A DNA stretch of 64,000 nt from Lachnospiraceae bacterium (GTDB taxonomy: Bacteria; Bacillota; Clostridia; Lachnospirales; Lachnospiraceae). The position numbers and the translations under genes were made by a program. Positions 1 through 9,355 of the stretch are shown here, in pieces (the first letter of the stretch is position 1; each line of letters opens with the position of its first letter). Where the stretch lies: assembly GCA_017453065.1 (NCBI GenBank), contig JAFTKW010000001.1, positions 88,747 through 152,746 on the forward strand, read 5' to 3'. Below the pieces are notes generated by a model. It made no database searches and was not told the origin of the DNA. It saw only the letters and a list, made by a program, of their open reading frames with translations.

Positions 1-178
1 AACTTCCGAAAAAGTAGCCTATGGCTGGCATCAATCCCTGAAATCCGCCAAACCAAAGTCCTGCGATTGCCATGTGCTTCACATTAATCTTTCCAAGTGA
101 CAGTCCCTTACATACTGACACTGCAAAAGCGTCCATAGACAAGCCCACTGCAATCAAGAAAAGTTCCATCAATCCCAT
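1..178 (-). CDS. mntP: Manganese efflux pump MntP, N-terminal part only
   Basis: The protein starts MGLMELFLIAVGLSMDAF and continues with a second membrane helix containing GLWFGGFQ. This is the start of MntP (formerly UPF0059/YebN), an inner-membrane exporter that removes excess Mn(II). The Asp in SMDAF is one of the conserved acidic membrane residues of the family. Only about 59 residues are inside the window; the rest runs off the left edge. The start at 178 is supported by a strong GGAGGAAG ribosome binding site 6 to 12 bases upstream. No yybP-ykoY-type manganese riboswitch is visible in the short gap to the terminator at 198-235. Confidence 0.9.
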   Translation of the reverse strand, partial: MGLMELFLIAVGLSMDAFAVSVCKGLSLGKINVKHMAIAGLWFGGFQGLMPAIGYFFGS

Positions 179-197
179 ATTTCTTCCTCCAGCAAAT

Positions 198-235
198 AAA
201 AACTCATGACTAGTATAAACTTGTCATGAGTTTTT
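198..235. terminator. Bidirectional hairpin terminator between GH105 gene and mntP
   Basis: A perfect 13-bp inverted repeat (arms 198-210 and 223-235, 12-base loop) has A-rich and T-rich outer ends on both strands. It most likely ends the GH105 transcript, which reads leftward into it, before mntP begins. Confidence 0.8.
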
Positions 236-253
236 GTCTATTCAATAAATAAA

Positions 254-1393
254 TCACTGATCCATGCGGCGCATCTCTGTATATGCCAACAAGAATGGAC
301 CTACACCCTTCGCATCATCGTTTACGATTGGCTCAGACATGTAATATTCAAAGGAACCATCGCGTCTCAAGTTATTTGCTGGTCCAAGTCCTGCAACCAG
401 ACAGATACCTCCTAAATGAAGCTCCCCATTCTCTGTCTTGAGATATTTCTCACATACGCCGTTGAAAGCCTTGATTCCGTACTCCCTATAGGACTCTGGA
501 AGGAATCCCAATCTAACACCTCGCAGGATACAAAATGCCAAGATGGAGCTTCCACTGGTCTCCAGATAGTTTGGCTCTCTGTGGCCAAGTGCTGGACACT
601 GATACCACATACCACTTTCATGCTGGAATTTCAGCAAGGAATCAATCAAATCAAGGAAAGTAGCCTTAAGCTGCTCGTATTCCTTTTCATATCCTGTAGG
701 TTCTGTCTTGGAAAGGGTATCCAACAATCCCATAGAATACCATCCAAGTGCACGAAGCCAGAAGTTTTTGGAGCGTCCAGTCTCCTTGTCGCACCAGAAA
801 ATCTCCTTGGTGGAATCGTATCCATGATAGTAAAGTCCTGTCTCTTCATCTCTTAAGAACTTCACTACATTAGCAAACTGGTTGAAGATATCCGCATAGT
901 TCTTTTTGTCATTGAACTTGGTTTCATATTCCATATAAAATGGCTGACCCATGTAAAGACCATCCAGCCAAACCTGACCAGGATAAATCTTTTTGTGCCA
1001 GAAGTTACCATCCTCTGTTCTAGGCTGCGTAATCACCTGACTATAAATCAAATCAATGGCTTTGCGGTATTTCTCTTTACCAGTGATATCGTAAAGTTGG
1101 AACAGGGTCTTTCCAGCATTTACGTTGTCAATATTGTATTCTTCCACAGAATATCCATCAATGGAGCCATCCTCCTTTACTCTGTGGTCAATAAAAGCAT
1201 CTGCAAAATCCAAATACTTCTGCTCACCAGTCGTATTGTAGGTTTCTAACAGTGCCAAAATCATGCATCCATCGATGTAGTTCCAGCCTGCCTTCAACCC
1301 CTGTTTTGCCTTTTCAATATTCCATACTGGAACATCCAAAGTGCTCTTTTCAATCAATTCATCAATGTACTGTTCGATTACAGGTAATCTCAT
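254..1393 (-). CDS. Unsaturated glycuronyl/rhamnogalacturonyl hydrolase, GH105 family
   Basis: A 379-residue protein of the (alpha/alpha)6-barrel GH105 family (YteR/YesR-like). These cytoplasmic enzymes remove the 4,5-unsaturated uronic acid from the non-reducing end of oligosaccharides made by pectate or rhamnogalacturonan lyases. The signature WLDGLYM lies at residues 142-148; Asp144 matches the catalytic Asp143 of YteR. No signal peptide is seen, so the substrate is probably imported first. The gene stands alone, with a terminator behind it and a promoter overlapped by a cre site (1453-1467), so repression by CcpA when better sugars are present is expected. It fits functionally with uxuA-uxuB at 32.5-35.1 kb. 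The exact substrate (rhamnogalacturonan, glucuronyl or other) cannot be told from sequence. Confidence 0.9.
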   Translation of the reverse strand: MRLPVIEQYIDELIEKSTLDVPVWNIEKAKQGLKAGWNYIDGCMILALLETYNTTGEQKYLDFADAFIDHRVKEDGSIDGYSVEEYNIDNVNAGKTLFQLYDITGKEKYRKAIDLIYSQVITQPRTEDGNFWHKKIYPGQVWLDGLYMGQPFYMEYETKFNDKKNYADIFNQFANVVKFLRDEETGLYYHGYDSTKEIFWCDKETGRSKNFWLRALGWYSMGLLDTLSKTEPTGYEKEYEQLKATFLDLIDSLLKFQHESGMWYQCPALGHREPNYLETSGSSILAFCILRGVRLGFLPESYREYGIKAFNGVCEKYLKTENGELHLGGICLVAGLGPANNLRRDGSFEYYMSEPIVNDDAKGVGPFLLAYTEMRRMDQ

Positions 1394-1450
1394 TTGTTAC
1401 ACCCTCCAAGTTATGTATGCCATATTCCCGAAAAATGGCTTATCTACTAT

Positions 1451-1479
1451 ATTGTAAACGCTTACATAACTTTTGGCAA
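1451..1479 (-). promoter_or_regulatory. Promoter of GH105 gene overlapped by a perfect cre site
   Basis: On the minus strand TTGCCA (1474-1479) and TACAAT (1451-1456) are separated by exactly 17 bases. The 15-mer ATGTAAGCGTTTACA (1453-1467) fits the catabolite-responsive element consensus WTGNAANCGNWNNCW at every position and is a near-perfect palindrome. It lies between and over the -10 box, a position that would let CcpA block RNA polymerase. Confidence 0.8.
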
Positions 1480-1485
1480 GGAAAA

Positions 1486-3051
1486 CTATGCACCCACTTC
1501 CATTTTGTCAAAGCATCCATTTGCCACTGTCATAAGTGCAAAGCAAAGAACCACCAAAACACCAATCATAAGCAGGTAACCAAGCTCCATTCCCCAGGCT
1601 ACGCTTCCGATAACAGCTGCCGTTACAACCACGCCCAGGTCGATACCCATAAGGAACATCTGGAACAACTGTTTACCTGTTTTGCCCATGGAAGAACCAA
1701 ACAAAGTCTCTGTCACAATCATGTTGTAAATCTTACATGCCTGAAGTGCCACAAAGAAAATGATGCACAGGAAAATCTGAAGGACTGGCAGGCCCAAAAT
1801 GATTCCTGCTGGAATTGCGCAAATCGCCCCACAAACAAAGGATTTGATATGTTCAAGCACTGTAGAATACCAAAGTTTTTTCATTGGGCTGTCTGGCAAT
1901 AGGAAAGTATAAGGATTCTTGATCTCCTGTCCCCATTTACCAGCTGTGGTAGACATACAAAATACCATATATCCCATTGCAAGTGGAAGGATGAACTCCT
2001 TTGCATCCATCATATCCTTACCCCAGATATATCCAATGAAGGCACTCAGTACCATCATAATAATCGTAGTCTTGTCAAAGAAGAAGAACTTACTTTTCTT
2101 GTACTCTAAAAGCTGCTTGTAGAAAATAGCCTTGGCTCCACCAGCTTTGTAGGTTACGCTAGCCTTACCATACTTTTCTTTCTTGCCGAGAGATGCCATC
2201 TGGCCATCTTCTCTTTTAAGTTTCAATTCTTCGTAATCATCTGCGAATTTCATCGCATCTTCATAGAAGCCTCCCTGGCAAGGCATCTTGTATGCAGCCA
2301 AAAATACAACTACAGCAAATACTACATAGAGAATAGATACAATCACATTGCATGTGGTAGGTCCAACTAAGAACAAATGGAACAGACCAATGTACCAACC
2401 AATCACTGGCACCATCTGAATCTTGTCGCCAAGCAAATAGTTCATCACAGTTTCCAATGACAAACCATAGTTATGATAATCCCAAAGAGCAATCACCACA
2501 AACACACCGATAATCAGGTAGCAAAGTGCTACAATCCACTTTCTTCCCTTTTCTGTAATGCGCTCACTACCGTACAAAATCACCATCAAGGACCCTTCTA
2601 CAATACCATCCAGCACCATGGATACCAACAGATAAAGAAGAATCTGCCACCAAGAGCAGTGGAACAAGATGATGCCCATGCCAAGCACTACAGAGTTAAG
2701 TAAAATATAAGTGCCTAATGTCTTGATATGCGCATAAATCAATACCTGCTTTGGTGTGATTGGAGATGGAAACATCATATGTACATCTCCCTTACGATAA
2801 AGCAAACCTTTACGCTTTACATAAGAAATCATGTTTGCTGGAATCAGCCAAAAAATTACGATAGAACAAGCTGCTGCCATAGTCTCTGGAGTATTCATCT
2901 GATACTCAGACAGAAGCAGATTCATGGAAAAAGGAAGCATCAAACCATAAATCAAAATCAAAACCAGGTACAAATATGTCATAGGCTTCTTTACAGCCTT
3001 TTTGGCCCAGTTCTTTAAAGTCTTTTTGTACAGATACCAAATTGCACTCAT
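1486..3051 (-). CDS. ABC exporter membrane subunit
   Basis: A 521-residue polytopic membrane protein with long hydrophobic helices near residues 27-50, 60-80, 108-160, 173-195 and, after a basic cytoplasmic segment around 265-310, again from about 330 to 515. The layout matches the putative ABC exporter permeases (ABC-2-like) that pair with a single ATPase. Its start overlaps the stop of the ATPase gene by four bases (ATGA), so the two are translationally coupled. The substrate is unknown; such pairs in Firmicutes are often linked to peptide or antibiotic export or to cell-envelope stress. The family name is inference from topology and context. Confidence 0.75.
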   Translation of the reverse strand: MSAIWYLYKKTLKNWAKKAVKKPMTYLYLVLILIYGLMLPFSMNLLLSEYQMNTPETMAAACSIVIFWLIPANMISYVKRKGLLYRKGDVHMMFPSPITPKQVLIYAHIKTLGTYILLNSVVLGMGIILFHCSWWQILLYLLVSMVLDGIVEGSLMVILYGSERITEKGRKWIVALCYLIIGVFVVIALWDYHNYGLSLETVMNYLLGDKIQMVPVIGWYIGLFHLFLVGPTTCNVIVSILYVVFAVVVFLAAYKMPCQGGFYEDAMKFADDYEELKLKREDGQMASLGKKEKYGKASVTYKAGGAKAIFYKQLLEYKKSKFFFFDKTTIIMMVLSAFIGYIWGKDMMDAKEFILPLAMGYMVFCMSTTAGKWGQEIKNPYTFLLPDSPMKKLWYSTVLEHIKSFVCGAICAIPAGIILGLPVLQIFLCIIFFVALQACKIYNMIVTETLFGSSMGKTGKQLFQMFLMGIDLGVVVTAAVIGSVAWGMELGYLLMIGVLVVLCFALMTVANGCFDKMEVGA

Positions 3052-3746
3052 GCCTGTCCCCCCTCTGTTACCTGGAAGAACAGATCTTCAAGATTCTCTG
3101 CGCCTACCATTTCTTTGCTGTATGTACCAATGATATGGCCCTTCTCCATCACAAAGGTAACATCCCAAAGTTCTTTTACCATTTCAAGCATATGTGTACT
3201 AATCAGTACTGTGGCTCCCCTATCCTTCAATTCCAGGACAACCTTCTTTAATTCTTTGATTGCTGCTGGATCCAAACCAACCATAGGCTCGTCAAGTAAA
3301 ATTACTTGAGGCTTAACAGCAAGTGCGCAGCAGATACTTACCTTCTGCATCATACCTTTGGACAGTTCATTTCCCAATTTGTCCTGTTTGTCCAAAAGTT
3401 CGAAGCGCTCCAAAAGGAAATCAATTTCCTCCTTGGTGGACTCTACCTGATAAGCCTTCAGGATAAATTCTACATGCTCTCTTACGGTAAGCGCATCATA
3501 CATTGCTGGAAGCTCTGGTACATAAGCAAAAACCCTCTTTGCCTCTACGCTTCTGCCCGGAATCCCCTGAATACTAACCTGACCATCGTAACGTACCAAG
3601 CCAGCAATACTTTTGATAATAGATGACTTACCTGCTCCATTTGGTCCAAGCAAAACCCCAATCTGTCCATCTGGCACCAGAAAACTTACCTGATCTACTG
3701 CCAATGTCTTTCCGTACTTCTTTGTCAAATCCCTAATCTCTAACAT
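3048..3746 (-). CDS. ABC exporter ATP-binding protein
   Basis: A typical single-domain ABC ATPase. Numbering from an upstream in-frame GTG at 3761, Walker A GPNGAGKS is at 39-46, the signature LSKGM at 133-137 and Walker B VILLDEP at 153-159, followed by the H-loop in ISTHM. I chose the ATG at 3746 because GTGAGGGACGAAAAAATG places the Shine-Dalgarno GAGGGA before this ATG, while the upstream GTG would overlap it. It powers the membrane subunit encoded next (1486-3051) at the cytoplasmic face. A palindromic operator lies 57 to 78 bases upstream. Confidence 0.9.
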   Translation of the reverse strand: MLEIRDLTKKYGKTLAVDQVSFLVPDGQIGVLLGPNGAGKSSIIKSIAGLVRYDGQVSIQGIPGRSVEAKRVFAYVPELPAMYDALTVREHVEFILKAYQVESTKEEIDFLLERFELLDKQDKLGNELSKGMMQKVSICCALAVKPQVILLDEPMVGLDPAAIKELKKVVLELKDRGATVLISTHMLEMVKELWDVTFVMEKGHIIGTYSKEMVGAENLEDLFFQVTEGGQA

Positions 3747-3779
3747 TTTTTCGTCCCTCACACTAATTATTTATACTCG

Positions 3780-3824
3780 AATACAACTGTATCGCTGTAC
3801 TGTTGTATTACTCACTTAATACAA
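3780..3824 (-). promoter_or_regulatory. Palindromic operator region of ABC exporter operon
   Basis: TTGTATTA (3803-3810) and TAATACAA (3817-3824) form a perfect 8-bp dyad with a 6-base spacer. An overlapping inverted repeat AATACAAC/GTTGTATT (3780-3787 and 3802-3809) gives a third half-site 14 bases away. Such dyads are typical of GntR/YtrA-type repressors that control ABC exporters. No GntR gene is next to it, so any repressor must be encoded elsewhere. A TATAAA-like -10 is visible at about 3772-3777. Confidence 0.6.
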
Positions 3825-3901
3825 TAATACTGTTTGAGGGAATTGTCAATTGATTTTTTTTATTTTTTTTAGAAGAGCTACCCCCTTCTCTGCTCTGACC
3901 T

Positions 3902-4591
3902 TTAACCTACTTTATAGCCCGTCCCCCAGACTACCTTTAAATAAATAGGCTGTTTTGGATTTTCTTCTATCTTCTCTCGAATATGTCTGATATGCACTGC
4001 AATGGTATTGTCAGCGCCGATGGCACGCATATTCCAAATAGATTCGTAAATCTCTTCGATGGACATTACCTTTCCTTTTTCCTGCACAAGCAGTTTTAAT
4101 ATCTTGTACTCAATAGGTGTCAATTTCACTTCCTTGTCGCATACAGTTACCGTACGAGTCACATCATTTACTACCAAATCATCGAAGCGATACACCTTGT
4201 TTAAACTATGACTTGCACTTGAAAGCTGCACATATCTACGGATATGTGCCTTCACTCTTGCCAATAGTTCCAATGGACTGCAGGGATAAACCACGTAGTC
4301 ATCTGCGCCACCTTTAAATGCCTTGATCTTGGCCGCTTCGTCATCTCTCGCAGAGAGCACCATAATAGGAATCGGACTAATCTGTCTAATCTGTCCAATC
4401 AATTCAAATCCGTTGTCATTTGCAAGCTCTATATCTGTAATTAGCATCTTCACCTCTTCCATTTCAATGGAATCCAATATTTCCTGACGGCTGGATACTA
4501 TCTTTGTCACGTATTCATCGCCCATCAAAAGTGGCTCCAAGGGTGCCACCACGCCACTTTGATTGTTGTAAACAAGAATCTGTCCGTTCAT
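3902..4591 (-). CDS. Atypical OmpR-family response regulator, orphan
   Basis: A 229-residue protein with a receiver domain (about 1-120) and an OmpR/PhoB winged-helix DNA-binding domain (about 130-229, ending in VVWGTGYKVG). Asp53 in MLITDIEL is the possible phospho-acceptor. The acidic pair that normally binds Mg2+ near the N-terminus is absent (ILVYNNQSG instead of ILVVDDD), and the conserved Lys of the KP motif is replaced by Tyr (DYVVYPCSP). The receiver may therefore not be phosphorylated in the usual way. There is no histidine kinase beside it. The start at 4591 is set by GGGAG seven bases upstream; an in-frame ATG 13 codons earlier has no such site. It is transcribed separately from its neighbours, with a terminator upstream at 4674-4719. 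Confidence 0.85.
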   Translation of the reverse strand: MNGQILVYNNQSGVVAPLEPLLMGDEYVTKIVSSRQEILDSIEMEEVKMLITDIELANDNGFELIGQIRQISPIPIMVLSARDDEAAKIKAFKGGADDYVVYPCSPLELLARVKAHIRRYVQLSSASHSLNKVYRFDDLVVNDVTRTVTVCDKEVKLTPIEYKILKLLVQEKGKVMSIEEIYESIWNMRAIGADNTIAVHIRHIREKIEENPKQPIYLKVVWGTGYKVG

Positions 4592-4673
4592 CTGTTTCTC
4601 CCTTCTGGTCTTTCCTTGAGTTTGACCCATTCATATTTTACCTATTCGGATAGTTGCCAAAATATTCCCAAAA

Positions 4674-4719
4674 AAATACTGCAAATCATAAGAAACCAAT
4701 TCCATTCTTTGCAGTATTT
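4674..4719 (-). terminator. Rho-independent terminator after VanZ-like gene
   Basis: A perfect 12-bp inverted repeat (4674-4685 and 4708-4719) with a 22-base loop, followed on the minus strand by a run of T. It separates the VanZ-like gene from the response regulator gene. Confidence 0.75.
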
Positions 4720-4734
4720 AGTATCTCTATTAAA

Positions 4735-5217
4735 TTATACGTTTTTCACAAATCTTTTTATGGCAAGAAAGTAAACAAAATATCCTATTAAGGCTCCCAG
4801 AAGATTCAACAAAATATCGTCCACATCAAAGGCTCCAAAATTTGTCCACATCTGTATCAGTTCAACCCCGAGGATAAATACCAATACAGATAGCAAAAAA
4901 CTAAATAGGCTTTTTCCCTTTTTCCACACAAGTGGCAACAGCAATCCATAGGGAATAAAAATCACAATGTTTCCAATCAGATTTTCAAAACTATTGATGC
5001 GTCCCCAATATTCAATATACATTCGAATAGTTTTAAAAAAGGTAAAGTTGGCATGAGACAGCCCCTGCCAGAACACATCCGGAGACCACTCCTCCACAAT
5101 ACTCCTTAGATGGTCTATGGGATACTTAAATATAATCACCTTAATCAAAACCAGCAAATAAATGGCAAATACACATTTAATCAATATGGATTTTGCCCGT
5201 GTCTTCCCCAAAGTCAT
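4735..5217 (-). CDS. VanZ-like family membrane protein
   Basis: A 160-residue membrane protein with helices near residues 10-30, 80-100, 105-122 and 132-152. It carries the VanZ-like pattern: NLIGNIVIFIPYG in the middle, an acidic residue plus Gln in VELIQ, then FDVDDILLNLLGALIGY. VanZ is named for teicoplanin resistance in enterococci, but most chromosomal homologues have no known role, so resistance should not be assumed. The gene lies nine bases after the AI-2E family transporter gene and is probably the last gene of that transcript. Confidence 0.8.
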   Translation of the reverse strand: MTLGKTRAKSILIKCVFAIYLLVLIKVIIFKYPIDHLRSIVEEWSPDVFWQGLSHANFTFFKTIRMYIEYWGRINSFENLIGNIVIFIPYGLLLPLVWKKGKSLFSFLLSVLVFILGVELIQMWTNFGAFDVDDILLNLLGALIGYFVYFLAIKRFVKNV

Positions 5218-5226
5218 ACTCGAAAT

Positions 5227-6396
5227 CTATTCTTCCTCATTTTTATTTTTGATACTAGCCAAATCCTGTGGTGTCAATTTGCGGAAACGGTTTAGTCCGT
5301 TTATCAGTATTAAGAAACTATTCTTGGTGGTTTCAAAAGCACCCGCCTGATACAAAGTAAGTACTATCATACCAATTGGAATAGATATGATCATTCCAAG
5401 TACGCCGCCCATCTTGTATCCTATGTACAAAAGGAACAGAGATGGAAGGGCTGGCATGCCCATAGAATCTCCCATAATCTTGGGTTGAATGAACTGGCGT
5501 ACCAACTGACTGATACCCCATATAACGATGAGGCCTATAGCCATACCATATTCACCGCTGAACAGTTTGATAATCGCCCATGGCACCATTACCGTGCCTG
5601 TTCCAAGGAAAGGCACTATGTCCAAAAGTGCAATGCCAAGCGCAACCACTAACACATAGTTTACCCTGAGAACCAGCAACCCTATTACTAAAAGTAAATA
5701 AATCCAAATCTCAATCTTGAACTGAGCCTTAATATAGCCACCTACGGATTTGATCACGGAATTCTTGACCATATTCCATGTACTTTTGATTCCATTTGGA
5801 GTATGCTGGCGCAAAAAATCTGCCAATACATTTTTGTCTGCTACGAAGAAATATGAAGAAAGCAAGCACATTACTACACTGATAATCAGTGCAGGTAAAG
5901 ATTTTGCAAATCTACCTACCACTTCAATTGTTGGAGAACTTACACTTTCCACCAGGTCTACAATCAATTCACCAGCCTTGGCTGTCAAATTGCTGATGCT
6001 ATCCTGAACGCTGACAGGCAAACGGGTTAACACTACTGAAAAAGCTTCGCCCACTTCCTCTAGGTCTTTTTCCCATGCGCTCCAGATTTGAGGCATATCT
6101 TCCACCATAGCAATCACTTCCTGCACTACCTTGCCACCAACCAGATAGATACAGAGTATCACAAGTGCAATAACCAGAATAATAACAAATGCGGTGCTGG
6201 CCTTGCGTTTAATCTTTAGTTTTTCTTCCAAAAAACGTACCACAGGATTTGCAATCCAAGCTATAATCCAGCCCACCACAAACGGTGCAAAAAAAACCAA
6301 AACCCTTGGCACTAGAAATACAACAAGTACTAAAGATACAATGAAAATAAAAATATTCAACAACGCCTTGATATAGCGTTTCGTTGATGCTGTCAT
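5227..6396 (-). CDS. AI-2E family transporter (YtvI/PerM-like)
   Basis: A 389-residue membrane protein with paired N-terminal helices (about 10-30, 32-50 and 63-85), a soluble stretch, and five or so C-terminal helices including LDIVPFLGTGTVMVPWA and LIGLIVIWGISQLVRQFIQPKIMG-like family motifs near residues 265-320. This matches the AI-2E/PerM exporter family; clostridial and bacilli members include the sporulation protein YtvI. Function in this organism is unproved. Its start overlaps the engB stop by four bases (ATGA), so it is translationally coupled to the lon-engB transcript. Confidence 0.85.
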   Translation of the reverse strand: MTASTKRYIKALLNIFIFIVSLVLVVFLVPRVLVFFAPFVVGWIIAWIANPVVRFLEEKLKIKRKASTAFVIILVIALVILCIYLVGGKVVQEVIAMVEDMPQIWSAWEKDLEEVGEAFSVVLTRLPVSVQDSISNLTAKAGELIVDLVESVSSPTIEVVGRFAKSLPALIISVVMCLLSSYFFVADKNVLADFLRQHTPNGIKSTWNMVKNSVIKSVGGYIKAQFKIEIWIYLLLVIGLLVLRVNYVLVVALGIALLDIVPFLGTGTVMVPWAIIKLFSGEYGMAIGLIVIWGISQLVRQFIQPKIMGDSMGMPALPSLFLLYIGYKMGGVLGMIISIPIGMIVLTLYQAGAFETTKNSFLILINGLNRFRKLTPQDLASIKNKNEEE

Positions 6397-6992
6397 TGGT
6401 TTTCCTCCCCTAGAAGTAAGGTATCTAAAAGTTCATATACCTCTTCTCTACCCTGCTTGGTTTCCGACGAAAATGGAATCACTATCGTCTCAGGCAAGGT
6501 CTTTAATGTAGTTTTGATTAACTTTATCTGTTTCTGTATCTGACTGCGATTGATTTTGTCCAGTTTCGTTGCAATAATAACTGGTTGGAAGCCCTGATTT
6601 ACAATCCAGTCATACATTATTCTATCATTGCCAGATGGCTCATGTCTAATATCAATCAAAAGAAATACGATTTTGAGTTGCTTTGACTTGTGAAGATAGT
6701 CCTCGATCATCTTTCCCCACTTAGCCTTGACCTCTTCATTGGCTTTGGCATATCCATATCCTGGGAGGTCTACAAAGTAAATCTGGTCGTTGATATTGTA
6801 ATAGTTGATAGTCTGTGTTTTGCCTGGCTGAGAGCTGGTTCTCGCCAAAGATTTGCGGTTCATAAGCGCATTAATCAGAGAAGACTTACCTACGTTACTC
6901 TTACCTGCAAAAGCCACTTCTGGATGCTGGTTATCTGGTAGCTTACTGGTAATTCCGCATACGGTTTCCAAACTTACATTTTTGATAATCAT
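6393..6992 (-). CDS. engB: Ribosome biogenesis GTPase YsxC/EngB
   Basis: A 199-residue TRAFAC GTPase with G1 GKSNVGKS at 30-37, G3 DLPGYGYA from 75 and G4 TKLD at 142-145. It is the size and sequence of YsxC/YihA, an essential factor for late 50S ribosomal subunit assembly in Bacillus subtilis. The gene begins at the base next to the lon stop codon, a lon-engB order that is common in Firmicutes, and overlaps the following transporter gene. It is very likely cotranscribed with lon. Confidence 0.97.
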   Translation of the reverse strand: MIIKNVSLETVCGITSKLPDNQHPEVAFAGKSNVGKSSLINALMNRKSLARTSSQPGKTQTINYYNINDQIYFVDLPGYGYAKANEEVKAKWGKMIEDYLHKSKQLKIVFLLIDIRHEPSGNDRIMYDWIVNQGFQPVIIATKLDKINRSQIQKQIKLIKTTLKTLPETIVIPFSSETKQGREEVYELLDTLLLGEENQ

Positions 6993-9311
6993 TTATTTCT
7001 CCTTTTTCAACGCATGCTCAAGCACTTGCTCCATACGCTCTACAAATACAATCTCCAATCCATCCTTGATTTCTTTGGAAATCTCATCTATATCCTTTGC
7101 ATTTTCTGTAGGTACCAATACCTTCTTGATTCCAGCACTCTTGGCTGCCAAAATCTTTTCCTTCAATCCACCAATCGGAAGAACCCTTCCTCGCAGCGTA
7201 ATCTCGCCCGTCATAGCCACATGGGCATAAACAGGGATTTCTGTCACCGCAGAAAGAATCGCCGTAGCCATGGTAATACCTGCTGATGGACCATCCTTTG
7301 GAACCGCCCCCTCTGGAATGTGTATATGAAAATCACTCTCCTGGAACACTTTAGCATCCACATGATAGGCTTCGCTCACAGATCTTACATAGCTAATGGC
7401 TGTAAAGGCAGATTCCTTCATTACCTCACCCATCTTTCCTGTGAGCTGAATTTCTCCCTTTCCTGGCATGCGATTGACTTCAATCTGAAGAGTATCTCCA
7501 CCTACACTGGTCCATGCCAAGCCTCTGACAATACCTATCTCATCATTTTGATTTATTTTGTCTGGAAGGTATTTCACCTTGCCTAAATATTTCTCCAAAT
7601 TCTGTGAAGTAACCTTAATTTGGCTGACTTTCTTAGTCAAGATTTCTCTGGCTGCTTTACGACAAATTTCGCCTATCTTACGTTCCAATTCTCGCACTCC
7701 AGCCTCTCTTGTGTAGCCACTGACAACCTGTTTGACAGCACCGTCACTTATGGTTAATTTGCCTTCTAAACCATTTCGTAACAGCTGTTTTGGAACTAGG
7801 TGCTCTTTCGCAATATGGAACTTTTCGTTGGCCGTATAACTGCTTACTTCTATGAGTTCCATGCGGTCCAATAAAGGTTTCGGAATCGTGGCGGTAGAAT
7901 TTGCAGTAGCCACAAAGAACACTTCGGACAAATCCACAGGGATTTCCACATAGTGATCTCTAAACTTGTGGTTCTGTTCACTATCTAAAACCTCTAAAAG
8001 CGCAGCAGATGGATCTCCTTTGTGATCACTGCTCACCTTGTCTATCTCATCTAAAAGCATCAATGGATTCTTAACGCCCACCTGCTTTAGACCCGTTACT
8101 ATTCTGCCCGGCATAGCTCCCACATAAGTTTTGCGGTGTCCTCGGATTTCTGCTTCATCTCTCACGCCGCCCAAACTAATACGGACGTATTTCTTGTTCA
8201 GTGCCTCTGCAACACTCTTTGCAATGGAGGTTTTGCCTGTTCCTGGTGGCCCCACCAAGCAGATAATTGGGCTATCCCCTGTTTTGGTCAGACTTCTCAC
8301 TGCCAAGAACTCTAAAATACGTTCCTTTACCTGGCTTAGGCCATAGTGCTGTTCCTCCAATATCCTCTCTGCCTTGTCCATGTCTGTGCTGTCTTTGGAT
8401 GCCTTGTCCCATGGCATTTCCAATAGAGTCTCTATGTAAGCTCTCTCCACTGCACTTTCGGAACTACTGGAGGATAGGCCTTTAAATCTAACAATCTCCT
8501 TGCGAATTTTGTCTTTTACTTCTTTCGATGCTTTCAGCTTGTCCACCGCCTGTGTAAACTGGTCTGCATCTGAAAAACTATCTTGCTCTCCAAGTTCCTC
8601 TCGGATGAAAGCCATCTGCTCTCTGAGCAAATATTCTTTCTGATGCTTGTCTACACGGTCCTTGACCTTGTCAGTCAACTCGCCTTTCACCTTGGAAATC
8701 TGAATTTCATTGGTCAAAATCTCTGCCAGTGCATCCTGTCTTTCCTGCAGGGTATCAAGTTCCAATATACGCTGCTTGGTTTCATATCCAAGAGGCATGC
8801 TCATGCAAATCTGATCAATAGTTTCTTCCAACTCTGTCATTGTTGGCAGTTTAGTTGCCAGCACTTTTCCCAATTTAGGATTGTACTGTATATATGCCTG
8901 AAACAATTCCTTCAGCTGGCGAAGCATCGCTTCCTGTGTTGTCTCATCCAGTTCCTCTTTCCTCTTTGGCAAAGCTTCTACCTGCGCCTTCAGATAAGTT
9001 TCTTCCTCTTCATCAAATGACACCAGTTTTCCTCTATCGGTTCCCAATACTAATACTCTCAGAATACCGTTTGGAAGTTTGCTAAGCTGCTTTACCTCCA
9101 CAATGGTTCCTGTCTTGTGCATATCATCAAAGGAAGGGTCTTCCACACCCGGATCTATCTGCGCCACAACAAAAAGCTGTCCATCCGCCTGCATGGCAGT
9201 TTCTACAGCCTGTATGGATTTTTTTCTACTTAAATCAAAGTGAATTACCATATTGGGCATAATGGTCAATCCACGAAGTGCCACTGCTGGCATCGTCAAC
9301 AATTTTTTCAC
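6993..9311 (-). CDS. lon: ATP-dependent Lon protease
   Basis: A full-length 772-residue LonA: N-terminal substrate-binding LAN domain (about 4-205), coiled coil (about 205-290), AAA+ module with Walker A GPPGTGKT at 354-361 and Walker B LMLLDEID near 417-424, and a C-terminal serine protease domain with the Ser676-Lys719 dyad (PKDGPSAG and GGLKEK). It degrades misfolded and regulatory proteins in the cytoplasm. The start codon is GTG, preceded by AGGGAG; the nearby ATG is out of frame and stops at once. It follows clpX at about 100 bases and precedes engB without a gap. No PDZ or membrane segment (LonB feature) is present. Confidence 0.98.
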   Translation of the reverse strand: MKKLLTMPAVALRGLTIMPNMVIHFDLSRKKSIQAVETAMQADGQLFVVAQIDPGVEDPSFDDMHKTGTIVEVKQLSKLPNGILRVLVLGTDRGKLVSFDEEEETYLKAQVEALPKRKEELDETTQEAMLRQLKELFQAYIQYNPKLGKVLATKLPTMTELEETIDQICMSMPLGYETKQRILELDTLQERQDALAEILTNEIQISKVKGELTDKVKDRVDKHQKEYLLREQMAFIREELGEQDSFSDADQFTQAVDKLKASKEVKDKIRKEIVRFKGLSSSSSESAVERAYIETLLEMPWDKASKDSTDMDKAERILEEQHYGLSQVKERILEFLAVRSLTKTGDSPIICLVGPPGTGKTSIAKSVAEALNKKYVRISLGGVRDEAEIRGHRKTYVGAMPGRIVTGLKQVGVKNPLMLLDEIDKVSSDHKGDPSAALLEVLDSEQNHKFRDHYVEIPVDLSEVFFVATANSTATIPKPLLDRMELIEVSSYTANEKFHIAKEHLVPKQLLRNGLEGKLTISDGAVKQVVSGYTREAGVRELERKIGEICRKAAREILTKKVSQIKVTSQNLEKYLGKVKYLPDKINQNDEIGIVRGLAWTSVGGDTLQIEVNRMPGKGEIQLTGKMGEVMKESAFTAISYVRSVSEAYHVDAKVFQESDFHIHIPEGAVPKDGPSAGITMATAILSAVTEIPVYAHVAMTGEITLRGRVLPIGGLKEKILAAKSAGIKKVLVPTENAKDIDEISKEIKDGLEIVFVERMEQVLEHALKKEK

Positions 9312-9355
9312 GTCATTCTCCCTGTCAATTCAAGAGTTTGCAGTAATCAAATATA

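Noticed and set aside
198-235. Manganese riboswitch (yybP-ykoY) before mntP
   Set aside because: Only a simple perfect hairpin is present, without the conserved two-helix junction, and it fits a terminator.
4735-5217. Glycopeptide resistance gene cluster
   Set aside because: A VanZ-like gene is present but there is no vanHAX or vanRS; the nearby response regulator is atypical and has no kinase.
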